Source of the DNA: Streptomyces sp. CA-210063
GTDB taxonomy: Bacteria; Actinomycetota; Actinomycetes; Streptomycetales; Streptomycetaceae
Assembly: GCF_024612015.1 (NCBI RefSeq)
Contig: NZ_CP102512.1
Coordinates: 6,386,001 to 6,450,000 of the forward strand
DNA length: 64,000 nucleotides
Direction of reading: 5' to 3'
Below, piece after piece: positions 26,048 to 35,179 of the stretch. Within the stretch, counting starts at the first letter, position 1. The number at the start of each line of letters is the position of its first letter. The notes below the pieces were generated by a model, which searched no databases, was not told where the DNA came from, and worked only from the letters and a program-made list of their open reading frames with translations. Both the position numbers and the translations under genes were made by a program.

Positions 26048-26563
26048 ATGAGCACCACCCGGCCTTTCTCGCCGGGCGACCGCGGCCCGGAACCGGGTGC
26101 CGGCGGCGCTTCCGGGGCGCCAGGCGAGGACCCGCCCGCGGCACCCGTCGCGAGCCGTCAGTCCCGCCGGTTGAGCTTCGACGGCGAGAGCGGGGTGGTT
26201 CCGCTCGCCCGTGACTTCACGCGGCAGGCCCTGTACGCGTGGGGGTGGTTGCCGGCCGCGACCGCGGATCAGCGGGCGGCGGCGGAGGATGTGCTGTTGG
26301 TGGTGTCCGAGCTGGTCACCAACGCGTGTCTCCATGCGGAGGGCCCGGCCCAGTTGTGGATCAGCTGCGACAACAAGGTGCTGCGGATCGAGGTGTCCGA
26401 CCGGGGGGCGGGGAATCCCGCGCCGCGGACACCGCATCGGGCTGGGCGGCCGGGCGGGCATGGCATGTTCATCGTGCAGCGGCTCTGTCTGGACTGGGGG
26501 GTTGTACGGGCTCCGGGGGCGGCCGGGAAGACTGTCTGGGCGGAGTTGGGGGCACCGGCCTAA
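26048..26563 (+). CDS. prsI: Anti-sigma factor / serine kinase, HATPase type (PrsI-like)
   Basis: A 171-residue protein. After a Pro/Gly-rich start (about 40 residues) comes an HATPase_c_2 domain: LVVSELVTNACLHAEG is the N box, EVSDRGAGNPAP the G1 box and GRPGGHGMFIVQRL the G2 box. Such proteins bind the sigma factor and phosphorylate the STAS antagonist. Location next to arsI and sigI supports the name. ATG 26048 is preceded by GGTGAGGTGAAG. The 471-bp gap from arsI is unusually long for partner genes. Confidence 0.85.
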   Translation: MSTTRPFSPGDRGPEPGAGGASGAPGEDPPAAPVASRQSRRLSFDGESGVVPLARDFTRQALYAWGWLPAATADQRAAAEDVLLVVSELVTNACLHAEGPAQLWISCDNKVLRIEVSDRGAGNPAPRTPHRAGRPGGHGMFIVQRLCLDWGVVRAPGAAGKTVWAELGAPA

Positions 26564-26588
26564 GCGTCGTGGGGGTGCTCTGGTTCGG

Positions 26589-26637
26589 CGGCTGAGGGTC
26601 GTTCGTGGCTGATCGCGCAGTTCCCCGCGCCCCTGGG
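26589..26637 (+). repeat. Intergenic repeat copy c
   Basis: A forward copy, GTTCGTGGCTGATCGC followed by the core GCAGTTCCCCGCGCCCCT, about 30 bases after the prsI stop and in its sense direction. Confidence 0.75.
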
Positions 26638-26779
26638 TATCCCGGGCGAGCCCATGGCCTCGAAGCCCAGCCCGGTTCATCGACACACATCCGACACTTG
26701 CGTGTGTCTTCCTTCTCCACGAGGCCCGGCGTACCTTGAGCGGCCGATCTGATGTTCCGTCAGAATGTGGGGTGCCAAG

Positions 26780-27502
26780 GTGTCGTACCGGACGTACCAG
26801 AAACGAACCGCCGCGCTCGCGTCCCTCGCGGCCCTGGCCGGCTCGGCGGTGCTGATGGCCGCTCCGGTGGCCCATGCCGAGGTCGTGGACGTGGAGTACA
26901 ACTGCAAGACGCCGATCGGGGACAAGTCCGCGGTGTCGCCGATCGACATCAAGGGCGTCGAGAGCGGCGACGGCTACAAGATCACGATGTCGTGGCAGAA
27001 GGGCGTGTCGTCCAGCCCGGTCGAGCTGGGCAAGGGCGCGATGACGCCGAGCGCCACGATCGAGCTGGGCGGGGCCGACAGCGGCACGCTCACGGTGACC
27101 GGGCCCGCCAATCAAGAGGCGATTCCGGCCAATACGCCGATCGAGATCAATGACCTGAGCGGCACGTACACCCCGAAGGAGACCGGCAAGGTCGACTTCA
27201 CCGCCGGCGTGCTCACCATCAAGGCCCTCGGGACGGTGACGACCTGCACGCCGGGGAACGATCCCGGGCCGTCGTTGACGCTCGACGTCACCGCCGCGGG
27301 CGGGAGCGCCTCGGGTGGGACTTCGGGTGGTACGGGGGGCGGCTCGGACTCGGGTGGATCCGGTGGGTCGGAGGGTGAGCTTCCGCAGACCGGGCCCCTG
27401 GACTCGGCGGTCGCCCTCGGCACGCTCGGCGGCACGGTGCTGCTCGCCGGGGCGGCGGGGGTGCTGTGGGTGACGCGCAGGAATCAGGCCGTACGTCGCT
27501 GA
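26780..27502 (+). CDS. Sortase-anchored surface protein (LPQTG)
   Basis: A 240-residue secreted protein. Signal peptide: basic start YRTYQKRTAALASLAALAG then a hydrophobic run ending AHAE. The mature domain (about 30-175) is beta-rich with two Cys (YNCKTPIG, TTCTPGND). A Gly/Ser-rich linker leads to LPQTG, a hydrophobic helix and a basic tail, the full sorting signal. It should end up covalently on peptidoglycan. GTG 26780 is chosen with GGGGTG upstream; ATG 26765 adds five residues and lacks a site. The following gene starts 21 bases on and is likely co-transcribed. Confidence 0.85.
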   Translation: MSYRTYQKRTAALASLAALAGSAVLMAAPVAHAEVVDVEYNCKTPIGDKSAVSPIDIKGVESGDGYKITMSWQKGVSSSPVELGKGAMTPSATIELGGADSGTLTVTGPANQEAIPANTPIEINDLSGTYTPKETGKVDFTAGVLTIKALGTVTTCTPGNDPGPSLTLDVTAAGGSASGGTSGGTGGGSDSGGSGGSEGELPQTGPLDSAVALGTLGGTVLLAGAAGVLWVTRRNQAVRR

Positions 27503-27522
27503 CGGGAGACGGGAGCGGTGAC

Positions 27523-28632
27523 GTGATCGGAAGGCGGCGGCTCTCCGCGTCGGCGGTGGTGGTGTTCACGTTCGCGTGCGTGCTCGCGCTGCTCGTGGCG
27601 CCGTTCGCCGGTGGGGTCGCCCGGGCTGCGGAGAAGCCGACGGTGACGTTGTCCAAGTCGCAGGCCGGGACCGGTGGTTCGGTCACCGTGACCGGCAGCG
27701 GCTGGCGGCCGAAAACGATCCTGATGATCCTGATCTGCGGTCGGTCCGAGCCGTCGCGGGGTGTGCCCGGCGGCACCGACACCTGCGCCAACGCCGACGG
27801 GCGGGCCGTGACCGCCGACGGCAAGGGCCACTTCGAGCGGGAGGTGCCGGTGGCGGAGCCGCCGGTGCCGTGTCCGTGCGTGGTGCACGTCAGCACCATC
27901 ACGGGTCCGAAGGCCGAGGCCGACGCGGTCCTCCAGGTCGCCGGGCACTCGGTCGAACCGTTGCCCCAGGAGGCGACCGGCGGACGGCTGTCGCTCCTGA
28001 CGGACGGTCGGCTGAAGGGTTCCAGTGGGCTGTTGACCTGGTTCGGGGCGCCGCCCGCCCGCGAACTGGTCTTCACCGTCGGCAACGTCGGCACCTCCCC
28101 GGTCGAGAACCCCGTCTTCCAGGTCGGCACCTCCCACGGTGTGTTCGCGCCGCAGTGGGAGGAACAGCGGTGGCGCGGCACGATCCAGCCGGGCCGCAAG
28201 GCCCTCGTCACCCTGCCCGTGGACCTCGCGGCCGGGGCCCACGGCGACTACACCGTCTCCCTCAAGTACGGCGGCAAGGTCCTCGCCGAACAGTCGTGGG
28301 GCGTGGGCCGCCCCTGGGGCGTCACCCTCTTCTGGCTGATGCTCTGCGTCGTCGTACCGGCCGCGCTGTTCCGGATCGGGATGGCGGTGGTGGACCGGGT
28401 ACGGCCGGGGCGCACGACGGCCGGGCGGCGGGGGCGGGGACGGGGGTGGAGGATGCCCGAACTCCCTGTCTGGGTACCGAGGTTGGGCACCTCGACCGCC
28501 GCGCACGCGCAACCCCGTACGTCGTCCCGCACGCGTACGGCCTCGACCCTGCCGTGGTTCACACCGGACAACGATCCGGGCGCGACCGGGGCCGCGCGGC
28601 TCTCCGTACGGCAGGAAGACACATCCACGTGA
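27523..28632 (+). CDS. Secreted membrane-anchored protein with Ig-like region
   Basis: A 369-residue protein with an N-terminal signal (VVVFTFACVLALLVAPFAGG, then VARAAEKP). The extracellular part begins PTVTLSKSQAGTGGSVTVTGSGW, a pattern seen in bacterial Ig-like folds, and has Cys pairs (LICGR, DTCAN, PCPCVVH). One helix (VTLFWLMLCVVVPAALFRIG, about 285-305) is followed by a basic, Arg/Thr-rich cytosolic tail of about 60 residues. GTG 27523 follows GACGGGAGACGGGAG. Its pairing with the LPQTG protein suggests a joint role at the envelope; the exact task is unknown. Confidence 0.75.
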   Translation: MIGRRRLSASAVVVFTFACVLALLVAPFAGGVARAAEKPTVTLSKSQAGTGGSVTVTGSGWRPKTILMILICGRSEPSRGVPGGTDTCANADGRAVTADGKGHFEREVPVAEPPVPCPCVVHVSTITGPKAEADAVLQVAGHSVEPLPQEATGGRLSLLTDGRLKGSSGLLTWFGAPPARELVFTVGNVGTSPVENPVFQVGTSHGVFAPQWEEQRWRGTIQPGRKALVTLPVDLAAGAHGDYTVSLKYGGKVLAEQSWGVGRPWGVTLFWLMLCVVVPAALFRIGMAVVDRVRPGRTTAGRRGRGRGWRMPELPVWVPRLGTSTAAHAQPRTSSRTRTASTLPWFTPDNDPGATGAARLSVRQEDTST

Positions 28633-28674
28633 GAGGCCTGAGACATCTGAGGCTGTGAGACACGCAAAGAACGG

Positions 28675-28712
28675 GGAAGGGCCGCCGCACCCGGAGGTAC
28701 GGCGGCCCTTCC
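28675..28712. terminator. Bidirectional terminator between convergent genes
   Basis: GGAAGGGCCGCCG (28675-28687) pairs perfectly with CGGCGGCCCTTCC (28700-28712). It lies midway between the stop of the membrane-anchored protein gene and the stop of the peptide transporter gene. Confidence 0.75.
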
Positions 28713-28749
28713 TGCGCATCGTCCGCATCGGATCGTCCGGGGCCGGGGC

Positions 28750-30294
28750 TCAGTGGACGTCGCCCGTGAGGGCCCTGACCTTCTTGCGGTACATGTAGAT
28801 CGCGAAGCCGGCGAGGGCGGCGAGGGTGGCCTCGAAGGCGACCATTCCGGTGCCGCTGAGGTCGAAGCCGCCGACGGCCGGGTTGGAGAGCAGACCGGTG
28901 ACGGAGTCGCCCGCGGTGACCGCGAGGAACCACACACCCATCATCTGGCTGGCGTACTTGGCCGGGGCCATCTTCGTCGTCACCGACAGACCGACCGGGG
29001 AGAGGCACAGCTCACCGACGGTCTGGATGAAGTAGATGCCCACCAGCCACATCGGGCTGGTCAGCGTGCCGTCCGCCGCCATGCCCAGCGGGATCAGGAA
29101 GAAGAAGAACGAGACGCCGATGAGCACCAGGGCCATCGCGAACTTCACGGCCGTGCTGGGCTCCCTGCCCTGACGGTTCAGCCACAGCCAGAGCCAGGCG
29201 AAGACCGGGGCCAGCGCCATGATGAACAGCGGGTTCAGCGACTGGTACCAGGAGGTCGGGAAGGCGAAGCCGAGCAGCGAGCCGGCCACCTTCTCGTCGT
29301 TCGAGCCGAACGCCTGGACCGTGGACGCGCCCTGGTCGTAGATCATCCAGAACACGGCGGCGGCGACGAAGAACCAGATGTAGCCGGTCATCTTCGACTG
29401 CTCGGCGGCCGACAGCTCCTTGTCCCGCTTGATACGCAGCAGCACGCCGGCCGGGACGATCAGACCGATGACGGTCAGCGGGATCATCGCCCAGTTCAGG
29501 GTGAAGTGGCCGCTGAGGCCGACGGCGCCGTAGAAGACGGCCGCGACGGCCAGCCAGAGCAGGCCCTTGCGGAGCCAGGCGGCGCGCTCCTCGGCCGCGA
29601 GCGGCTTGGGGACGATGTCGCTCTTCGGGTTCAGGGTCCGGCTGCCGAGGAGGAAGGCCGCGAGGCCGATGGCCATGCCGACCGCGGCGAGACCGAAGCC
29701 GAGGTGCCAGTTGACCTCCTGGCCGACGGTGCCGATGGCCAGCGGCGCGAAGAAGGCACCCGCGTTGATGCCCATGTAGAAGATCGTGAAGCCGCCGTCG
29801 CGCCGCGGGTCCTCGGGGCCGTCGTACAGATGGCCCACCATCGTGGAGATGTTGGCCTTCAGCAGACCTGAGCCGGCCGCGACCAGCGCCAGGCCCGCGA
29901 AGAACGGGGCCTGGCCGCCCGGCAGGGCGAGCACCAGGTGCCCGGACATGATCGTGACCGCTGCGATCGTCACCGTCTTGCGGGGACCCCAGACACGGTC
30001 GCCGAGCCAGCCGCCGGGCATCGCGAGCAGGTACACCATCGCCGAGTAGACGGCGACGATCGTGGTGGTGGTGGCCAGGTCCATGGCCAGGCCGCCGCCC
30101 ATGCTGCCCTTGCCGGCGTCGGGGCCGCCGGAGAGCAGATACACGGTCAGGAGGGCCTTCATGCCGTAGTAGGAGAATCTCTCCCACATCTCGGTCATGA
30201 AGAGAGTGGCCAGTCCGCGGGGGTGGCCGAAGAAGGTGCCCTCGGTGCCGGGGGTTCCCCGGCCGGCCGAGTCCTTCGTCAGGCTGGACGCCAT
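28750..30294 (-). CDS. POT/PTR-family peptide transporter
   Basis: A 514-residue protein with about 14 hydrophobic segments. TEMWERFSYYGMKALLTVYL carries the ExxERFxYY motif of proton-coupled oligopeptide transporters. FTIFYMGINAGAFFAPL matches the second PTR signature, and GLLKANISTMVG is also conserved. It should import di- and tripeptides using the proton gradient. ATG 30294 has AAGGA upstream. It is divergent from the two-component regulator across a 639-bp gap. Confidence 0.93.
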   Translation of the reverse strand: MASSLTKDSAGRGTPGTEGTFFGHPRGLATLFMTEMWERFSYYGMKALLTVYLLSGGPDAGKGSMGGGLAMDLATTTTIVAVYSAMVYLLAMPGGWLGDRVWGPRKTVTIAAVTIMSGHLVLALPGGQAPFFAGLALVAAGSGLLKANISTMVGHLYDGPEDPRRDGGFTIFYMGINAGAFFAPLAIGTVGQEVNWHLGFGLAAVGMAIGLAAFLLGSRTLNPKSDIVPKPLAAEERAAWLRKGLLWLAVAAVFYGAVGLSGHFTLNWAMIPLTVIGLIVPAGVLLRIKRDKELSAAEQSKMTGYIWFFVAAAVFWMIYDQGASTVQAFGSNDEKVAGSLLGFAFPTSWYQSLNPLFIMALAPVFAWLWLWLNRQGREPSTAVKFAMALVLIGVSFFFFLIPLGMAADGTLTSPMWLVGIYFIQTVGELCLSPVGLSVTTKMAPAKYASQMMGVWFLAVTAGDSVTGLLSNPAVGGFDLSGTGMVAFEATLAALAGFAIYMYRKKVRALTGDVH

Positions 30295-30933
30295 GGTCGT
30301 TCCTTGCAGGTGGGGACGGCGCACGTGGGGGCGCGCGCCCGGTGGAGGGGGGCGGCCGGCACCGGCCGGCCGGGACGTCCACCCCACGCCCACGGGGATT
30401 CCGCCCCGGGTCACGGGGCGGCGGACGGCGACCACCGGGATCCACGCCCCTGTGCGCGCGTCGACGCGTCGATGCGTCCCGCGTGTTCGGGGCCCGGCCA
30501 CAGGTCGTTCCGCACACAAAAGAGACCTTCAGCGCAGATATGCCGCCAAAGGCCCCCACGTGTTGCTACAGGCGTTCCGTCACCATACGTCAGAAGACTG
30601 AGGGAAACGGAAGGGCTTGAGAGGTGAATCACAGGTAAGAAGGGAACCGTGATCGCCTATTCGAAGGTCATTCATGGGTTCGCATCGCACAGACGCAGGG
30701 CATGACTACGGAGGGTGCGGTACGGCGACGCCATGTTCACGGGATCAGCGCGCGATCCGCACCGGACCCGGGCACCTTCTCCACGCATCGGCGCGCATCT
30801 TCACCGGGGCGGGACGAAACGCCCGCCGCAGTGGATCATGCCCCGGCGAAGTAAGAGAACCGTTGGACAAAGGTGTGAATCACGCTTGCCGATCACCCTC
30901 CACCTGCGGTTCTCGGCGGACTACCATCACTCC
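30295..30933. other. Long divergent control region with shared short motifs
   Basis: No gene is supported. GTGAATCAC occurs at 30624-30632 and again at 30875-30883, and GTAAGA followed by GAACCGT occurs near 30635 and near 30851, so two short words appear together twice, in different order. On the minus strand CTGACG and TGTAGC (17 bases apart, around 30560-30590) could drive the transporter gene. Confidence 0.4.
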
Positions 30934-31611
30934 ATGACCCGTGTACTGCTCGCCGAGGACGACGCGTCCATCTCGGAGCCGTTGGCTCGCGCACTGCGCC
31001 GGGAAGGGTACGAGGTGGAGGTCCGCGAGGACGGCCCCACCGCGCTGGACGCCGGAATGCAGGGTGGTGTCGACCTGGTCGTCCTGGACCTGGGGCTGCC
31101 CGGAATGGACGGCCTGGAGGTGGCCCGCCGGCTGCGCGCCGAGGGTCACGCCATCCCGATCCTCATCCTGACCGCGCGTGCCGACGAGGTGGACACCGTC
31201 GTCGGCCTCGACGCGGGCGCCGACGACTACGTCACCAAGCCCTTCCGGCTGGCCGAGCTGCTCGCCCGTGTCCGGGCCCTCCTCCGGCGCGGTGCCGCGG
31301 AGCCGGCGCAGCCGCCGGCCACCCATGGGGTGCGGATCGACGTCGAGTCGCACCGGGCGTGGATGGGCGACGAGGAGCTCCAGCTCACGGCGAAGGAGTT
31401 CGACCTGCTGCGGGTGCTCGTGCGTGACGCGGGGCGGGTCGTCACCCGTGACCAGCTGATGCGGGAGGTCTGGGACACGACGTGGTGGTCGTCGACGAAG
31501 ACGCTGGACATGCACATCTCCTGGCTGCGGAAGAAGCTGGGCGACGATGCGGCGAATCCGCGGTACATCGCCACGGTGCGGGGGGTTGGGTTCCGCTTCG
31601 AGAAGAACTGA
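30934..31611 (+). CDS. OmpR-family response regulator
   Basis: A 225-residue regulator. Receiver domain (1-118): acidic pocket LLAEDD, phospho-acceptor Asp 52 in VVLDLGLPGMDG, and Lys 102 in VTKPF. The C-terminal winged helix (about 130-223) contains LTAKEFDLLRVLVRDAGRVVTRDQLM, DMHISWLRKKLGDD and RYIATVRGVGFRFE. ATG 30934 has no strong binding site. A longer frame exists but would precede the receiver fold. The kinase gene follows after 200 bp. Confidence 0.93.
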   Translation: MTRVLLAEDDASISEPLARALRREGYEVEVREDGPTALDAGMQGGVDLVVLDLGLPGMDGLEVARRLRAEGHAIPILILTARADEVDTVVGLDAGADDYVTKPFRLAELLARVRALLRRGAAEPAQPPATHGVRIDVESHRAWMGDEELQLTAKEFDLLRVLVRDAGRVVTRDQLMREVWDTTWWSSTKTLDMHISWLRKKLGDDAANPRYIATVRGVGFRFEKN

Positions 31612-31663
31612 CGGGCCCCGGGGGGCCTACCAGCTCGGGGGTTCGCGTTTCTGTGCGGCCGCG

Positions 31664-31732
31664 TGTGGTTCGTGGCTGATCGCGCCCACGCGGCGGAGCC
31701 GCATATGGATGCAGCCCCGCGCCCCTTACGGG
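31664..31732 (+). repeat. Intergenic repeat copy d (interrupted variant)
   Basis: TGTGGTTCGTGGCTGATCGC matches the family start. About 26 bases (CCCACGCGGCGGAGCCGCAT and more) then intervene before the core end GCAGCCCCGCGCCCCTTACG. It lies about 50 bases after the response regulator stop, in its sense direction. Confidence 0.65.
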
Positions 31733-31811
31733 CGCCCCTGCCCCCGGGTGCCAGAACACCCGGGGGGACACTGGTCCACGTAAAACACACCGCCCCGCCC
31801 GGAGGGCAACC

Positions 31812-33080
31812 GTGCGTCGCCGTCTCATCCAGTCCACCCTCGCCGTCGTCCTCGTCGTCATCGCGGTCTTCGGTGTCTCCCTCGTCATCGTCGAGACCCG
31901 GACGATCAGCAACAGCGCCCAGGAACGCGTGGAGTCCGAGGCGGTCCAGCTGACGAGCATCGTGGACAGCCGGATCATCGGCGACGAACGGATCACCGCG
32001 GAGGTCCTCAGGGACCAGGTGGGCGACGAGCGCTACGCCCGTATCGAGGTCCCGGGCCAGCCCACGATCGAGATCGGCGAGAAGCCCGTCGGTGACGTCA
32101 TCCGGCACCAGGCCAAGGGCGAGAAGGACGAGATCGTCACGGTCGAGGAGTCCCGCTCCGCGGTCAGCCGCGAGGTCGGCCGTACGCTGCTGATCATCGC
32201 GGCGGTCGCCCTGCTCGCCGTCGTCGCCGCCGTCCTCCTCGCCGTACGCCAGGCCAACCGCCTCGCGTCCCCCCTCACGGACCTCGCCGAGACCGCCGAA
32301 CGGCTCGGCTCCGGCGACCCGCGCCCCCGCCACAAGAGATACGGCGTCCCGGAGCTGGACCGCGTCGCGGACGTGCTGGACGCCTCCGCCGAGCGCATCG
32401 GCCGCATGCTGACCGCCGAGCGGCGCCTCGCGGCGGACGCGTCCCATCAGCTGCGTACGCCGCTGACCGCGCTGTCCATGCGGCTGGAGGAGATCACCCT
32501 CACCGACGACCTCGCCACGGTGAAGGAGGAGGCGCACATCGCCCTCACCCAGGTCGAACGCCTCACGGACGTCGTGGAGCGGCTCCTCACCAACTCCCGC
32601 GACCCCCGCAACGGCTCCGCCGTCTCCTTCGAGCTCGACGAGGTCATCAAACAGCAGCTGGAGGAGTGGCGGCCGGCGTACCGCAGCGCCGGACGGGCCA
32701 TCGTCAGCTCGGGCAAGCGGCACCTGCAGGCCGTGGGCACGCCCGGCGCCGTCGCCCAGGTGCTGGCCGCGCTGATCGAGAACTCGCTCATGCACGGGGG
32801 CGGCACGGTGGCGTTGCGGACGCGCGTGACCGGGAACCAGGCGGTGATCGAGATCACGGACGAGGGGCCGGGCGTTCCCGCCGACCTCGGGGCGCGGATC
32901 TTCGAGCGGGCGATCAGTGGGCGCAACTCGACGGGGATCGGGCTGGCCGTGGCGCGGGACCTCGCGGAGGCCGACGGGGGGCGGCTGGAGATGCTCCAGA
33001 CGCAGCCGCCGGTGTTCGGCCTGTTCCTGTCGCGTACGCCGGTGAGGGCGCCGTCCGGCGATGACCGGCCTGTTCGGTAG
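31812..33080 (+). CDS. Sensor histidine kinase
   Basis: A 422-residue kinase partnered with the regulator upstream. One membrane helix at about 6-28 and a second at about 120-142 (LLIIAAVALLAVVAAVLLAV) enclose an extracellular sensor of about 90 residues. A HAMP-like segment follows. The phospho-His is about 212 in ADASHQLRTPLTALSM. ATP-binding boxes: IENSLMHGGG (N), ITDEGPGVPADLG (G1), STGIGLAVARDLAEADGG (G2). GTG 31812 is preceded by GGAGGGCAACC. The signal is unknown. Confidence 0.93.
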   Translation: MRRRLIQSTLAVVLVVIAVFGVSLVIVETRTISNSAQERVESEAVQLTSIVDSRIIGDERITAEVLRDQVGDERYARIEVPGQPTIEIGEKPVGDVIRHQAKGEKDEIVTVEESRSAVSREVGRTLLIIAAVALLAVVAAVLLAVRQANRLASPLTDLAETAERLGSGDPRPRHKRYGVPELDRVADVLDASAERIGRMLTAERRLAADASHQLRTPLTALSMRLEEITLTDDLATVKEEAHIALTQVERLTDVVERLLTNSRDPRNGSAVSFELDEVIKQQLEEWRPAYRSAGRAIVSSGKRHLQAVGTPGAVAQVLAALIENSLMHGGGTVALRTRVTGNQAVIEITDEGPGVPADLGARIFERAISGRNSTGIGLAVARDLAEADGGRLEMLQTQPPVFGLFLSRTPVRAPSGDDRPVR

Positions 33081-33125
33081 CTCGGCGGTTCGGTAGCTCG
33101 GCGGTTCGGTGGCCCGGTGGCTCGG
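33072..33125 (+). repeat. 16-bp tandem repeat spanning the kinase stop codon
   Basis: GTTCGGTAGCTCGGCG occurs twice exactly (33072-33087, 33088-33103), followed by two diverged copies. The TAG stop of the kinase is inside the first unit. Confidence 0.7.
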
Positions 33126-33170
33126 TGCGAGTGGTGTTCGCGGATGCGCCGTAGCTCCGGGGCGTAGGAC

Positions 33171-33222
33171 GGCGACTGCGGATGGTTCGTGGTTGCTCGC
33201 GCAGTTCCCCGCGCCCCTTACG
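33171..33222 (+). repeat. Intergenic repeat copy e
   Basis: A forward copy between convergent genes: GGCGACTGCGGATGGTTCG, then TGGTTGCTCGCGCAGTTCCC and the core end. It lies about 90 bases after the kinase stop, in its sense direction. Confidence 0.75.
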
Positions 33223-33234
33223 GGGCGCTGCCCC

Positions 33235-33777
33235 TCAGCGGCGCTTGCCCGTGGTCGCGGGTGGGTGGGCGGCCCTTGCTTCGAGGAACGATTCCGCGCT
33301 TGCCACCGCCTCGCGGGCCGGGAGGGCGCGGAACACCCAGGTGCGGTACGACCAGAAGCGGAAGAGGGTCGCGACGCCGATGCCGAGGAACTTGAAGATG
33401 TTGGACTGCAGGGGGCTGTCCCAGCCGAAGCTGTACGTGGCGGTGTAGAGGATGCCGTTCTCGATCACCAGTCCGACCGCGCTGAACAGCAGGAAGAGCG
33501 ACATCTCCTTCGTACGGCCGCTCTTGTCACGGTCCCGGTACGTGAAGTAACGGAAGCCGATGTAGTTGAAGGCGATGGCGACGACCGTGGCGATGACGCT
33601 CGCCCGGACGACCTGGAGGTCGGTGGTGTGCCGCACGAGGTTGAACACGGCGAGGTTCACCAACAGCCCCGCACCGCCCACCGCGCCGAACTTGGCGACC
33701 TCCCGTATGAGCAGGTCGATCCGGCGGCGCAGAGCGCTGCGGGGCTTCGTATCAGGCCCCGAGGTGGTACTTCCCAT
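33235..33777 (-). CDS. GtrA-family membrane protein
   Basis: A 180-residue protein with four hydrophobic segments: KFGAVGGAGLLVNLAVFNLV, ASVIATVVAIAFNYIGFRYF, FLLFSAVGLVIENGILY and NIFKFLGIGVATLFRFWSYR. GtrA-like proteins are thought to move lipid-linked sugars or assist polysaccharide decoration. ATG 33777 follows GGGGGCC; ATG 33795 is an alternative. It is divergent from purK. Its place near several envelope glycan genes fits the family but does not prove a role. Confidence 0.88.
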   Translation of the reverse strand: MGSTTSGPDTKPRSALRRRIDLLIREVAKFGAVGGAGLLVNLAVFNLVRHTTDLQVVRASVIATVVAIAFNYIGFRYFTYRDRDKSGRTKEMSLFLLFSAVGLVIENGILYTATYSFGWDSPLQSNIFKFLGIGVATLFRFWSYRTWVFRALPAREAVASAESFLEARAAHPPATTGKRR

Positions 33778-34039
33778 GGGTACGGCCCCCGTCACTCGGT
33801 CCGGTCGGTGTGGTGCCGGTGGTCAGCCGGTTGCTGTTCCGTCCGAAATGAGTTGATCTTCGGTCGAAATCCACTGGTTCAGCCATGCTAACCAGCGCTC
33901 CTCGGCAATGCCTGTGCAGAAGCTCACAGCGGCGGTACGGGAGCGGTACGGAGGCGGTACAGGGGTGGTCCAGGGGGGAAAGGGGCGGGGAAATCGGACA
34001 GCTGGGAGTGGCCGATTCCGTGGCCGATACCCTGGGGGC

Positions 34040-35179
34040 GTGACGTTCCCGGTAGTCGGCATGGTCGGCGGGGGGCAGCTCGCTCGTATGACACACGAGG
34101 CGGGCATCCCGCTCGGCATCAGGTTCAAGCTCCTCAGTGACACCCCTCAGGATTCCGCGGCGCAGGTCGTCGGCGATGTCGTCATCGGCGACTACCGCGA
34201 CCTCGACACGCTGCGTGCGTTCGCGCAGGGCTGCGACGTGATCACCTTCGATCACGAACATGTACCCACCGAGCACCTACGCGCCCTGGAGGCGGACGGC
34301 ATCCCCGTCCGCCCGGGGCCGGACGCGCTCCAGCACGCCCAGGACAAGGGGGTGATGCGCGCGAAGCTCGACGCGATCGGTGTGCCGTGCCCCCGGCACC
34401 GCATCGTCGCGGACCCCGACGACGTGGCCGCTTTCGCCGCCGAGGGCGATGGGTTTCCGGTCGTTCTCAAGACCGTGCGGGGCGGCTACGACGGCAAGGG
34501 CGTGTGGGTCGTCCGGTCGGTCGAGGACGCCGCCGAGCCCTTCCGCGCCGACGTCCCGGTCCTCGCGGAGGAGAAGGTCGACTTCGTACGGGAGCTGGCC
34601 GCCAACGTCGTACGGTCGCCGCACGGCCAGGCCGTCGCGTACCCGGTCGTGGAGTCGCGGCAGGTGAACGGCGTCTGCGACACCGTCATCGCGCCCGCGC
34701 CCGACCTCGACCCGGCCCTCGCCCTCAAGGCCGAGCAGCTGGCCCTGACCATCGCCAAGGAACTGGACGTGGTCGGCCACCTCGCCGTCGAGCTCTTCCA
34801 GACCCGCGACGGTCGCATCCTCGTCAACGAGCTGGCCATGCGCCCCCACAACTCCGGCCACTGGAGCCAGGACGGCGCGATCACCTCGCAGTTCGCCAAC
34901 CACGTACGGGCCGTCCTCGACCTGCCGCTCGGCGACCCGCGCCCGCGCGCCAAGTGGACCGTCATGGTCAACGTCCTCGGCGGCGACTACCCGGACATGT
35001 ACTCCGCGTACCTGCACTGCATGGCCCGCGACCCCCAGCTCAAGATCCACATGTACGGCAAGGACGTGAAGCCCGGCCGCAAGGTGGGCCACGTCAACAC
35101 CTACGGCGACGACCTGGACGACGTGCTGGAGCGCGCCCGTCACGCCGCCGGTTACCTGAGAGGCACGATCACCGAATGA
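34040..35179 (+). CDS. purK: N5-carboxyaminoimidazole ribonucleotide synthase
   Basis: A 379-residue ATP-grasp enzyme. It uses ATP and bicarbonate to make N5-CAIR from AIR in purine synthesis. [18 protein letters not shown] is the PurK start signature, [18 protein letters not shown] the ATP-grasp loop, and [18 protein letters not shown] the conserved metal/substrate region. GTG 34040 follows CTGGGGG. Its stop overlaps the purE start as ATGA, so the two successive enzymes are translated together. Confidence 0.96.
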   Translation: MTFPVVGMVGGGQLARMTHEAGIPLGIRFKLLSDTPQDSAAQVVGDVVIGDYRDLDTLRAFAQGCDVITFDHEHVPTEHLRALEADGIPVRPGPDALQHAQDKGVMRAKLDAIGVPCPRHRIVADPDDVAAFAAEGDGFPVVLKTVRGGYDGKGVWVVRSVEDAAEPFRADVPVLAEEKVDFVRELAANVVRSPHGQAVAYPVVESRQVNGVCDTVIAPAPDLDPALALKAEQLALTIAKELDVVGHLAVELFQTRDGRILVNELAMRPHNSGHWSQDGAITSQFANHVRAVLDLPLGDPRPRAKWTVMVNVLGGDYPDMYSAYLHCMARDPQLKIHMYGKDVKPGRKVGHVNTYGDDLDDVLERARHAAGYLRGTITE

